A stretch of DNA of 12,204 nucleotides from CAYZIC01 sp964478335 (GTDB taxonomy: Bacteria; Verrucomicrobiota; Kiritimatiellia; RFP12; DVOR01), in contig CAYZIC010000070.1 in NCBI GenBank assembly GCA_964478335.1, forward strand, positions 1 through 12,204, read 5' to 3'. Numbering within the stretch: the stretch's first letter is position 1; each line of letters opens with the position of its first letter. Made by a program: the position numbers and the translations under genes. Under the pieces are notes generated by a model that searched no databases, had not been told where the DNA came from, and saw only the letters and a list, made by a program, of their open reading frames with translations. Shown piece after piece: positions 6,106 to 12,204 of this stretch.

Positions 6106-8058
6106 ATGACGCAATTCATTCACACGGTCATGCAATCGCAACTCACCATTTTGGTGGGGACCTTTTTCTTAACGTTATTCACCTCTCTTATCGCAACACC
6201 ATGGGTGATACGCTTGGTGACGGCATGGGGCATGGTTGACAAGCCAGATCCACGCCGTGTCAATAAAAAGCCGATCCCGCGCGGAGGGGGCTTGGCTGTC
6301 TATATCGCTGCGATGGTGGGGATGTTTTTTTGCTTTTATCTCTTGCCTGGCGCACGCAATATCGAGAATGAATTGCACATTGTGACCTATGCTATCAGTG
6401 TGTCTGCGATTTGCTTGCTTGGCTTTATTGATGATAAGTTTGATATGCGCGCTTCAGTCAAGCTTTTAGGACAGATCGTGATTGCGATATTTGTCGTCTA
6501 TCGAGGGATCCATGTGACCTTTCCCGAAGCATTTGGCTGGGCCAATACGCCGTGGATCTATGGACCACTGACGGTGATTTGGATTGTGGGGCTGATCAAT
6601 GCTTTTAACCTCATTGATGGCCTTGATGGTCTATCGAGCGGGGTGACGTTGATCGCTTGTATTGGCTTGGCGGGCACCACCCTTATTCGCACCCATTCGC
6701 TCGTGATGATTGCTCCCTATATCATTCTGATTGGTGCGTTACTGGGCTTTTTGCGGTACAATTATAACCCCGCCTCGATCTTTTTGGGCGATACCGGCAG
6801 TATGTATTTGGGCTTGCTGATGGCCACACTCCCCTTGGTGCACCAGTCGACAGACACCTTTGTGGTCTCCATCTTTGTGCCGTTGCTCTGTATGGGGGTG
6901 CCGATTTTTGACACGTTGCTTGCTATCTTTCGCCGTACGCTGAGAGGATTTTTGTCTAAAGTGCAGACTGGTAAGCTCGATACCAAGGTGATGACGGCTG
7001 ATGCCGACCATATGCACCATCGCCTCTTACGCAAGTATGAGGGCAATCAAAAGAAGGCCGTCGGCTTCCTCTATCTCTTGACGGGACTCTTTGTCTTTAC
7101 CGCTTTTTGCTTTGCGCTCGCTGAGGATCGTGTTGTGGCGATCTTTTTGGCGGCATTTGTGTTTTTTTCCTTTGTCTTTGTGCGGTATCTCAATGATGTG
7201 GAGCTGTGGGATATTGGTCAGCTCTCCTTTTATATGGAGGATCATGTAGTCTCGCGTCGCTTCATGATGCCAGTCTACATGATTATTGATGGTACGATGC
7301 TCTTTTGCTTATTGTCTCTTGGTCTGGCAATAACCAAAGCCCCTCTTAGCTCGATCTATATGATTCCCTTTTATATGGTGTCGATGGCTGGTCTCTTTGT
7401 CGCATTTGTTCTCTTTGGTATCTATAAAATGACTTGGACACGCCCGTCAGCATTTGACCAAATGCGATTGCTTGTGGCGATCTTTTTTGGCGTGCTGATT
7501 GTTGCGGTGGTGCTCTTTTTTGTGCCAGTGGACTTTGACCCCATGCACTATCGCGCACTGGCCTTTGCAGGTATGGCATTTCCCTTGACGACATTCTTTG
7601 TGCGTGTCATTAAGGACTTTTTGTCGCAAGCGAGTGTTACCCTCGAGCATAAGCGGTTACGGACTCGCTCGCAGAGTGATTCGTCCATCGCTCGTACCGC
7701 GATCTATGGGGGTGGGAGTCACTTGCATGCCTATCGCTTAATGTATGCCTTTAACTTCACTCACAATAATCAAGCACTCATTGCCGCTTTTGATGATGAT
7801 AAGCATCTGTGGGGCTTGCAATTTAATACGGTGTCGATTATGGGCGGACTCGATCATCTCAAGCGTCATGCCCAGAAGCTCGGAATCACTCGCATCGTGC
7901 TGACGATGCCCGCGCTCAAACCGAGCAATGCAAAAGAGCTCTTGGACTTTGCCAAGGAGCACGAGATTGAGGTTGTGCAATTTGCGATGACCGAAGAGGT
8001 CGTTTTGTCAGCAACGAATGATCCCGTAGATCCCACCCCCATTTCGATGACTAACTAG
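6106..8058 (+). CDS. Polyprenyl-phosphate HexNAc-1-phosphate transferase (WecA/TagO type) fused to CapD-like membrane and Rossmann half
   Basis: Multi-pass membrane enzyme of 650 residues, expected to move a sugar-1-phosphate from a UDP-sugar to undecaprenyl phosphate. The WecA/MraY-superfamily core (about 1-310) has every hallmark: PRGGG (58-62), IDDKFD (D109, D110, D113), NAFNLIDGLDGL (165-176), FLGDTGS (D229) and HMHHR (302-306). WecA proteins are usually 350-370 residues. Here further membrane helices follow, then a cytoplasmic Rossmann-like domain (about 530-640) with YGGG (534-537), AAFDDDKHLWG and GITRIVLTMPA. This tail resembles the N-terminal half of CapD/FlaA1/WbpM proteins (GLYR-like helix region plus CoA_binding_3), without their dehydratase half. 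An in-frame GTG at 6091 would add five residues; I prefer the ATG at 6106. No strong ribosome binding site is seen, so coupling to the gene before is likely. The sugar substrate is unknown. Confidence 0.88.
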   Translation: MTQFIHTVMQSQLTILVGTFFLTLFTSLIATPWVIRLVTAWGMVDKPDPRRVNKKPIPRGGGLAVYIAAMVGMFFCFYLLPGARNIENELHIVTYAISVSAICLLGFIDDKFDMRASVKLLGQIVIAIFVVYRGIHVTFPEAFGWANTPWIYGPLTVIWIVGLINAFNLIDGLDGLSSGVTLIACIGLAGTTLIRTHSLVMIAPYIILIGALLGFLRYNYNPASIFLGDTGSMYLGLLMATLPLVHQSTDTFVVSIFVPLLCMGVPIFDTLLAIFRRTLRGFLSKVQTGKLDTKVMTADADHMHHRLLRKYEGNQKKAVGFLYLLTGLFVFTAFCFALAEDRVVAIFLAAFVFFSFVFVRYLNDVELWDIGQLSFYMEDHVVSRRFMMPVYMIIDGTMLFCLLSLGLAITKAPLSSIYMIPFYMVSMAGLFVAFVLFGIYKMTWTRPSAFDQMRLLVAIFFGVLIVAVVLFFVPVDFDPMHYRALAFAGMAFPLTTFFVRVIKDFLSQASVTLEHKRLRTRSQSDSSIARTAIYGGGSHLHAYRLMYAFNFTHNNQALIAAFDDDKHLWGLQFNTVSIMGGLDHLKRHAQKLGITRIVLTMPALKPSNAKELLDFAKEHEIEVVQFAMTEEVVLSATNDPVDPTPISMTN

Positions 8059-8069
8059 GACTATAGACT

Positions 8070-10007
8070 ATGGCTTATTCACATCTCTTTCAGCTAATGA
8101 TCCAGTCGGTGCCGCTTATGGTTGCGCTCTGCTTTTTGGCGGGCTTTGTCATTTGCTGGCTTTTGGTTCCTATGATTCGCAAGCTTGCCATCTCGGTCGA
8201 CATCGTCGACCAACGTCAAGACAACAGCGCAGAGCCTCGTCTCGTGCCGCGAGGCGGTGGGGTGGCGATCGCATTGGCGATCTTTGTTGCCTCATGGTTT
8301 GGCTATTTTATTGTGCCTGGCTTTAAAGAATCGATTTGGTTTAATTATGCGATCGTTTTCACTGTGGCCAAGGTGATGGTCGTCCTCTTGGGATTGGTTG
8401 ATGATGTTTTTGGGCTCAAGCGTTGGGTGAAGATCATCTTTGAGGCATTGATTGCGGTCTACTTTATCCAACACGATGTCTATTTGACAATTTCTGGCGT
8501 AGCTTGGACGCAGCTCCCACTCTTTTACTATCCCGCGACGATACTTTGGATTGTGGGGATGATGAATGCCTTTGAGCTGATTGATGGTCTCGATGGGTTG
8601 GCGACAGGGTTGGCCTCGATTAGTTGCCTGGGGATGGTTGGTGCGCTCCTGGTCTCAGGGTGCTCACTTGTCGTGGTGACACCTTATATCATTGGCGCAA
8701 GTGCACTCTTGGCCTTTTTGCAATTTAATAAATATCCCGCCTCAATCTCTTTAGGGAGTATCGGGAGTCTCTACATTGGGCAAACTCTTGCTGCGGTGCC
8801 TTTGGTGACTCAGTCTCAGGGCGTGGTCACCCTCTCGCTCTTGATCCCTGTTTTGTGTGCGGGCATTCCGCTGCTCGAGACGCTGTTGACATTGATTCGC
8901 CGAAGTATCGAGGCGTGGAAACAGTCCCTCCTCGGCCAAAAGACCATTCCCGAAGCGATCGATGATACCGAGCACATCGATCTGCGCGTGATGCGGCATT
9001 TTGAGGGTAATCCCCGTAAGGCCGTTTACTTCTTGTACTTGCTTGCCATGATCTTTGTATGTGGCGGGATCTTGGGAGCCTTTTATCACAACAGTCTCTT
9101 GGCGGTATTTTTGATCGCCTTTAGCATCATCTCTTATGTCTACATCAAATATCTCAATAACACCGAGCTGTGGGATGTGGGGCAGATTTCGAATTACTTT
9201 GAGGTGCACTCGCTCTCTCGCCGCTTTACGACACCATTGGGGTTGATTTGGGATATTAGCTGGATCTTGGGGCTGATCACGTGGGGGCTCTTTTTGACTA
9301 AGACGTCGCTTAATGCGCCTTTTGTCGCTCCGATGCTCTTGATCCCCACGACGATTATCTTGGGGCTCTTGGCTTGCACCAAGGCCTATTCGTTGGTTTG
9401 GAATCGCGTCTCTGCTTATGAGCAGGTCAAAGTCGTCACGACCATTCAGGTCGGTACCTTATTCGCAGGAATCGTCCTCTACATGATGGATCTAGGCTTG
9501 GCTCCTAAGCACTACTATATGCTGGTGGGGGTCGCCTTTGTCTCTCCTGTGGCAATCGTATCGATCCGGTTAGTACGTATTGCCTTTGTCCAATTTGCGC
9601 TGACCTTGAGTAATCGCAATCTGATCCAACGCTCGGAGAGCGATGCTGGTATTACTCGCACGATCATCTATGGCGGCGGTCGTCACTTGAACGCCTATTT
9701 GATGGCAAAAGCATTTGACTTTGATATCAAAAATGAGTGCTTAATCGGTATCATTGATGACGACAAGAATCTATGCGGCTCAACAATCAAAGGCTTGCGT
9801 GTGATCGGTAATTATGTGCACTTTATGGAGCATTATGACGACTATCGCGCCACGCGTATTATCGTCACCCTCCCTAGCCTCGAAGGCAAGCGCTATCAAT
9901 CGCTCTATGCCTTTGCTAAAAGTCATAACATCGAGATTGTTTCCTTTAGGATGAGCGAGCAATCTGTCCATGTCGTCAAGGAGCGACACATCAGCAAGGA
10001 TTACTAA
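8070..10007 (+). CDS. Degenerate paralogue of the WecA/CapD fusion, probable pseudoenzyme
   Basis: A 645-residue protein collinear with the preceding gene product over its whole length, including shared LVPRGGG, NTELWDVGQ, FEGNPRKAV and YGGG (534-537) blocks. It must be a tandem duplicate. Several catalytic-site positions differ: DDxxD becomes DDVFG (D111, D112 kept; G115), NAFNLID becomes NAFELID (E169), FLGDTGS becomes SLGSIGS (S230 for the Asp matching MraY D267), and HMHHR becomes HIDLR (H302 kept; D304 and L305 replace two His). The frame is intact, helices are preserved, and the C-terminal Rossmann motifs (YGGG, IIDDDKNLCG, RIIVTLPS) are clean, so it is not a decaying pseudogene. I infer a non-catalytic or altered partner, perhaps a heterodimer subunit or ligand sensor, since MraY-type enzymes dimerise. 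AGGA at 8057-8060 supports the ATG at 8070, 11 bp after the previous stop. Confidence 0.85.
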   Translation: MAYSHLFQLMIQSVPLMVALCFLAGFVICWLLVPMIRKLAISVDIVDQRQDNSAEPRLVPRGGGVAIALAIFVASWFGYFIVPGFKESIWFNYAIVFTVAKVMVVLLGLVDDVFGLKRWVKIIFEALIAVYFIQHDVYLTISGVAWTQLPLFYYPATILWIVGMMNAFELIDGLDGLATGLASISCLGMVGALLVSGCSLVVVTPYIIGASALLAFLQFNKYPASISLGSIGSLYIGQTLAAVPLVTQSQGVVTLSLLIPVLCAGIPLLETLLTLIRRSIEAWKQSLLGQKTIPEAIDDTEHIDLRVMRHFEGNPRKAVYFLYLLAMIFVCGGILGAFYHNSLLAVFLIAFSIISYVYIKYLNNTELWDVGQISNYFEVHSLSRRFTTPLGLIWDISWILGLITWGLFLTKTSLNAPFVAPMLLIPTTIILGLLACTKAYSLVWNRVSAYEQVKVVTTIQVGTLFAGIVLYMMDLGLAPKHYYMLVGVAFVSPVAIVSIRLVRIAFVQFALTLSNRNLIQRSESDAGITRTIIYGGGRHLNAYLMAKAFDFDIKNECLIGIIDDDKNLCGSTIKGLRVIGNYVHFMEHYDDYRATRIIVTLPSLEGKRYQSLYAFAKSHNIEIVSFRMSEQSVHVVKERHISKDY

Positions 10008-10008
10008 G

Positions 10009-10098
10009 ATGATGGACTCTCTGACAGACTTACCTTACACAAAGCGCAGGCTCTTGCGCAGTTTGCACCTCTATGGCCGCCATCGATGGCGGGGCTAG
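10009..10098 (+). CDS. Possible 29-residue micro-ORF (weak)
   Basis: An ATG-ATG start immediately after the previous stop (one base between) has a good AAGGA at 9996-10000, eight bases upstream. The frame reads 29 residues, MMDSLTDLPYTKRRLLRSLH followed by LYGRHRWRG, and ends at TAG (10096-10098). The product would be strongly basic in its second half. It spans two hairpins, including the palindrome at 10077-10092, so the bases may be constrained by RNA or DNA structure instead of protein. I recognise no homology. It could be a chance frame or a remnant. Confidence 0.2.
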   Translation: MMDSLTDLPYTKRRLLRSLHLYGRHRWRG

Positions 10099-10118
10099 AT
10101 TTCTACCATTTCTATTTG
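10077..10118 (+). terminator. Perfect 16-bp palindrome with T-rich tail, possible terminator of the envelope gene run
   Basis: CCGCCATCGATGGCGG (10077-10092) is a perfect palindrome; in RNA it would form a 6-bp GC-rich stem closed by a UCGA loop. The following bases to 10118 are T-rich but interrupted, with no uniform run of T. A smaller hairpin, GCGCA (10044-10048) with TGCGC (10055-10059), lies just before it. The position, between the last gene of the run and the trpB promoter, suits termination. A protein-binding palindrome is the alternative. Confidence 0.42.
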
Positions 10119-10144
10119 CAATCTAGCACACAATGTGCTATAGT
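10116..10144 (+). promoter_or_regulatory. trpB promoter with extended -10
   Basis: TTGCAA (10116-10121) and TATAGT (10139-10144) are 17 bp apart; the -10 box matches TATAAT at five of six positions and is preceded by TGC, an extended -10. Transcription would start near 10150-10153, giving a leader of only about 25 nt before the trpB ATG. That is too short for a classical trp attenuator, leader peptide or T-box, so control would be at initiation. Confidence 0.7.
10124..10140. promoter_or_regulatory. Putative repressor operator in the trpB promoter spacer
   Basis: TAGCACA (10124-10130), spacer CAA, TGTGCTA (10134-10140) is a perfect 7-bp inverted repeat. It fills the space between the -35 and -10 boxes of the trpB promoter, and its right end overlaps the first two bases of the -10. 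That is a classic location for a repressor site. Flanking CTAG and CTATAG words recall TrpR-type operators, but the spacing does not match the E. coli operator well, so the regulator is unknown. It does not fit the Rex consensus. Confidence 0.55.
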
Positions 10145-10175
10145 CCCCAACAACACTATTTGAAAGAATCAAACA

Positions 10176-11381
10176 ATGACTAATTATTTAAAACACCTCC
10201 CCGACGCTGATGGCTTTTTTGGCCCCTATGGCGGAGCCTATGTCAATGACGACCTCAAAGCTGAGATGCACAATATCTACATGGCCTACCTTGAGATCAG
10301 CAAGTCTCATACCTTTATCCATGAGCTGCGCCAAATCCGCAAGCATTTCCAAGGCCGCCCAACCCCAGTCTACTACTGCAACAACCTCTCTGAGGAAATG
10401 CACGGGCGCATCTACCTCAAGCGTGAAGACCTCAACCACTCTGGCGCTCACAAGCTCAACCACTGCATGGGCGAAGGCCTCCTCGCTAAGTACATGGGTA
10501 AGAAAAAGCTCATCGCAGAAACTGGTGCCGGTCAGCATGGCGTGGCCTTGGCCACCGCTGCTGCCTACTTCGGCCTCGAGTGCGACATTTACATGGGCGA
10601 AGTCGATATCGCCAAGCAGCACCCCAATGTCTTGCGTATGAAGATGATGGGCGCCAACGTGATCCCTGTCACCCACGGCCTCAAGACGCTCAAAGAAGCC
10701 GTCGATAGCGCCTTTGAAGCCTACCTCAAAGACCCCGTCACGGCCATCTACTGCATCGGCTCGGTCCTCGGCCCTCACCCATTCCCCTTGATGGTGCGTG
10801 ACTTCCAGCACGTTATCGGCCTCGAAGCGCGCGAACAATTCATCGAGATGACTGGCGAATTGCCTGACGCTGTCACCGCATGCGTCGGTGGCGGATCCAA
10901 TGCGATGGGGATCTTCTCTGGCTTTATCGAAGACAAAGACGTCGAGCTCTATGGCGTCGAGCCTTTGGGCAAAGGCACTCGCCTCGGCGAACACGCCGCC
11001 TCGATCACCTATGGCGAGCCCGGTATCATGCACGGCTTTAACAGCATCATGCTCAAGGATGACAAGGGCGAGCCCGCGCCGGTCTATTCTGTAGCAAGTG
11101 GCCTCGACTACCCCTCCGTAGGCCCAGAACACGCCTACTGGCACGACAAAGGTCGCGTCAACTACGTGACCGCCGATGACACCGAGACCCTCAAGGCCTT
11201 TTATAAGCTCTGCCGTAGCGAGGGCATCATCCCCGCGCTCGAAAGCTCTCACGCCGTCGCACATGCCTTGCGCTATGCTCAAGAGCACCCACACAAGTCA
11301 ATCTTGGTCAACTTGTCTGGACGCGGTGATAAGGATATCGACTATATCTACGAGAACTACGGCTTAGGAGAAAACCTCTAA
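10176..11381 (+). CDS. trpB: Tryptophan synthase beta chain
   Basis: PLP enzyme joining indole and L-serine to give L-tryptophan; 401 residues, a normal length. The key residues are present: the PLP lysine K93 in SGAHKLNH, catalytic E115 in AETGAGQHG, the phosphate-binding GGGSN (238-242), and S381 in LSGRGDKD, which contacts the pyridine nitrogen in this family. GRPTPVYY, YLKREDLNHSGAH, GSVLGPHPFPLMVRDFQ and GLDYPSVGPEHAYW identify the canonical TrpB1 type that pairs with TrpA. No trpA, trpF or trpC is adjacent, so the partner must be elsewhere or the enzyme salvages indole. The Shine-Dalgarno is weak (GAAAG at 10162-10166). Synonymous sites lean strongly to C (Leu mostly CTC), unlike the TTG-rich permease upstream. 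The TAA stop overlaps the next ATG (TAATG, 11379-11383). Confidence 0.96.
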   Translation: MTNYLKHLPDADGFFGPYGGAYVNDDLKAEMHNIYMAYLEISKSHTFIHELRQIRKHFQGRPTPVYYCNNLSEEMHGRIYLKREDLNHSGAHKLNHCMGEGLLAKYMGKKKLIAETGAGQHGVALATAAAYFGLECDIYMGEVDIAKQHPNVLRMKMMGANVIPVTHGLKTLKEAVDSAFEAYLKDPVTAIYCIGSVLGPHPFPLMVRDFQHVIGLEAREQFIEMTGELPDAVTACVGGGSNAMGIFSGFIEDKDVELYGVEPLGKGTRLGEHAASITYGEPGIMHGFNSIMLKDDKGEPAPVYSVASGLDYPSVGPEHAYWHDKGRVNYVTADDTETLKAFYKLCRSEGIIPALESSHAVAHALRYAQEHPHKSILVNLSGRGDKDIDYIYENYGLGENL

Positions 11382-12103
11382 TGGCAGATACCACCCCTGG
11401 TGAACGTCTCCAAAATGTCTTGGCCAAGCGCGGCGTGGCATCACGCCGCGGCTCGGCTCAGCTCATTCAAGAGGGCAAAGTCACCGTCAATGGCGAGCTC
11501 GTCACGGAGCCTGGTGCGCGCGTCGAGCCTACCGATCGCATCAATGTCAGAGGCCGCCCCTTGCCCATGCAAGAGGAAAAGAAACGCACCTTTCTCTTCT
11601 ACAAGCCGATCGATGTCGTTTGCTCGACCAATGGTCAAGGCGCAATCAGTGTCTGCAATTTCTTTAAGCAGTATCGCGAACGCCTCGTGCCCGTTGGTCG
11701 CCTCGACAAAGAGAGCGAAGGCCTCCTGCTCATGTCCAATGACGGCACCCTCATCAACTACATGACCCATCCCCGCTATGACCACGAAAAAGAATACGAG
11801 GTCACTGTCGATGGTCCTTGGGATCAACGCGTCTTGGCGGCTTTGCAAGAGCCTATGGAGATTGATGGCTACACAATTCGCCCTGTCAAGGTCGAAGTCA
11901 TTAAATCGAGCCGCTATCGCCAAGTCTTGAGATTTTTCCTCAAAGAAGGCCGCAACCGCCAAATCCGCAAGATGTGCGAACAGGTCGAGCTCGATGTCAT
12001 TCGCCTCAAGCGCGTGCGCCTTGGCCAGCTGACCATCGGCACGCTGCGTGCAGGCACCTTTAGAGAATTGACCGATGTCGAGGTCAAGGCTCTCATGAGC
12101 TAG
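11381..12103 (+). CDS. RsuA/RluB/RluF-family ribosomal RNA pseudouridine synthase
   Basis: Isomerises a uridine of ribosomal RNA to pseudouridine; 240 residues, near the size of RsuA. An N-terminal S4 RNA-binding domain (about 8-55: ERLQNVLAKRGVASRR, then VTVNGELVTEPG) precedes the catalytic domain. The catalytic aspartate is D109 in VGRLDKESEGLLLMSNDG. HPRYDHEKEYEVTVDG and the C-terminal LKEGRNRQIRKMCE block are family signatures. The GRLDKES context and EGRNRQIRKMCE resemble RluB and RluF; which rRNA position is modified cannot be told from the sequence. AGGAG (11366-11370) lies in the end of trpB, ten bases before the ATG, and start and stop overlap, so it is translated with trpB. The association with trpB is not functionally obvious. 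Confidence 0.93.
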   Translation: MADTTPGERLQNVLAKRGVASRRGSAQLIQEGKVTVNGELVTEPGARVEPTDRINVRGRPLPMQEEKKRTFLFYKPIDVVCSTNGQGAISVCNFFKQYRERLVPVGRLDKESEGLLLMSNDGTLINYMTHPRYDHEKEYEVTVDGPWDQRVLAALQEPMEIDGYTIRPVKVEVIKSSRYRQVLRFFLKEGRNRQIRKMCEQVELDVIRLKRVRLGQLTIGTLRAGTFRELTDVEVKALMS

Positions 12104-12107
12104 GGCA

Positions 12108-12124
12108 GGGCGGCTCCGCCGCCC
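12108..12124 (+). terminator. Strong GC hairpin just after the pseudouridine synthase gene
   Basis: GGGCGGC (12108-12114), loop TCC, GCCGCCC (12118-12124) forms a perfect 7-bp GC stem four bases after the TAG. No T tract follows, so it is not a canonical intrinsic terminator. It may protect the 3' end, act with Rho, or simply be part of the repeat cluster that follows. Confidence 0.4.
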
Positions 12125-12164
12125 GCATCAAGCAGGGGCTCGCTCCGCTCGCCCGCATCAAGCA
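12113..12164. repeat. Two-copy GC-rich direct repeat, right end
   Basis: CGCCCGCATCAAGCA occurs at 12120-12134 and 12150-12164, a 30-bp period. Each copy is preceded by GCTCCGC (12113-12119 and 12142-12148); the second copy has one extra T between the two parts. The first copy takes in the right arm of the 12108-12124 hairpin. It looks like an intergenic repeat element that has duplicated locally. Confidence 0.6.
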
Positions 12165-12174
12165 TCAGGCATTA

Positions 12175-12195
12175 AGAGGCAGGTGCCCCGCCTCT
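12175..12195. repeat. Hairpin AGAGGC/GCCTCT at window end
   Basis: AGAGGC (12175-12180) pairs with GCCTCT (12190-12195). Inside, GG (12182-12183) pairs with CC (12187-12188) across a 3-nt loop, with one A-C mismatch between the two stems. The window ends nine bases later, so whether a T tract follows cannot be seen; it could be a bidirectional terminator. Confidence 0.4.
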
Positions 12196-12204
12196 AGCAC
12201 CAAG

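Noticed and set aside
8070..10007. Calling the second PNPT paralogue a pseudogene
   Set aside because: The frame is intact over 645 codons, with a good ribosome binding site and conserved C-terminal Rossmann motifs; a functional non-catalytic protein fits better.
10124..10140. Reading the trpB inverted repeat as a Rex operator
   Set aside because: Rex sites have TTGTG on the left and CACAA on the right with a 6-bp (or TTAA-flanked) centre; here the arms are TAGCACA and TGTGCTA with a 3-bp centre.
10008..10175. trp leader-peptide attenuator or T-box riboswitch upstream of trpB
   Set aside because: The micro-ORF has a single Trp codon, lies upstream of the promoter, and the predicted leader is only about 25 nt.
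10188..11294. Long antisense open frame (about 368 codons) opposite trpB
   Set aside because: trpB has all catalytic motifs; the antisense frame is a by-product of its biased third positions, and its product is a repetitive Val/Asp/Glu/Phe-rich sequence with no recognisable family.
12113..12164. CRISPR array reading of the right-end repeats
   Set aside because: Only two copies, a spacing of a few bases with no unique spacers, and no cas genes.

Overview
The window carries ten convincing protein-coding genes, all on the + strand, with short GC-rich repetitive DNA at both ends. No tRNA, rRNA, CRISPR array, transposase or phage gene is visible. The set suggests a Gram-negative-type bacterium: a Yej/Dpp-type peptide importer, an ElyC-like envelope protein and polyprenyl-phosphate sugar transferases. 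A Rex redox repressor, more familiar from Gram-positives, is also present. A group such as Verrucomicrobiota/PVC is possible, but this is a guess from gene content; there is no taxonomic marker in the window.

Layout. Positions 1-295 are non-coding: GC-rich direct repeats, small hairpins, a weak terminator-like element, then a T/G-rich stretch with a possible promoter. From 296 to 10007 eight genes run head to tail with gaps of at most about 12 bp, or a 1-bp overlap, so they are probably one long transcript or several coupled ones. In order they are: a YejE-like permease (with an extra periplasmic domain of about 200 residues), a DppD/OppD-type ATPase, a hexapeptide acetyltransferase, Rex, an ElyC/YdcF-like (DUF218) membrane protein, a DegT/PglE-type sugar aminotransferase, and two tandem paralogues of a WecA/MraY-superfamily phosphosugar transferase, each fused to the N-terminal (membrane plus Rossmann) half of a CapD/FlaA1-type protein. 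Positions 10008-10175 hold a palindromic hairpin (possible terminator), a 30-codon micro-ORF and a well-formed promoter whose spacer contains a perfect inverted repeat. This promoter drives trpB, which overlaps by 1 bp an RsuA/RluB/RluF-type pseudouridine synthase gene. The window ends in tandem GC-rich hairpin repeats.

How the genes may work together. The aminotransferase, acetyltransferase, ElyC-like protein and two PNPT fusions suggest a module that builds a modified amino sugar and loads it onto undecaprenyl phosphate for a surface glycan. Rex, coupled to the acetyltransferase, could tie this module or peptide uptake to the NADH/NAD+ state, although no Rex operator was found.

The most notable observation is that the second PNPT paralogue (8070-10007) has lost several catalytic-site residues kept by the first (6106-8058): DDxxD to DDxxG, FLGDTGS to SLGSIGS, and HxHHR to HxDLR. 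It nevertheless keeps full length, the fold and the C-terminal Rossmann glycine motif, so it looks like a pseudoenzyme partner of the active copy. The second most notable is the putative operator inside the trpB promoter.
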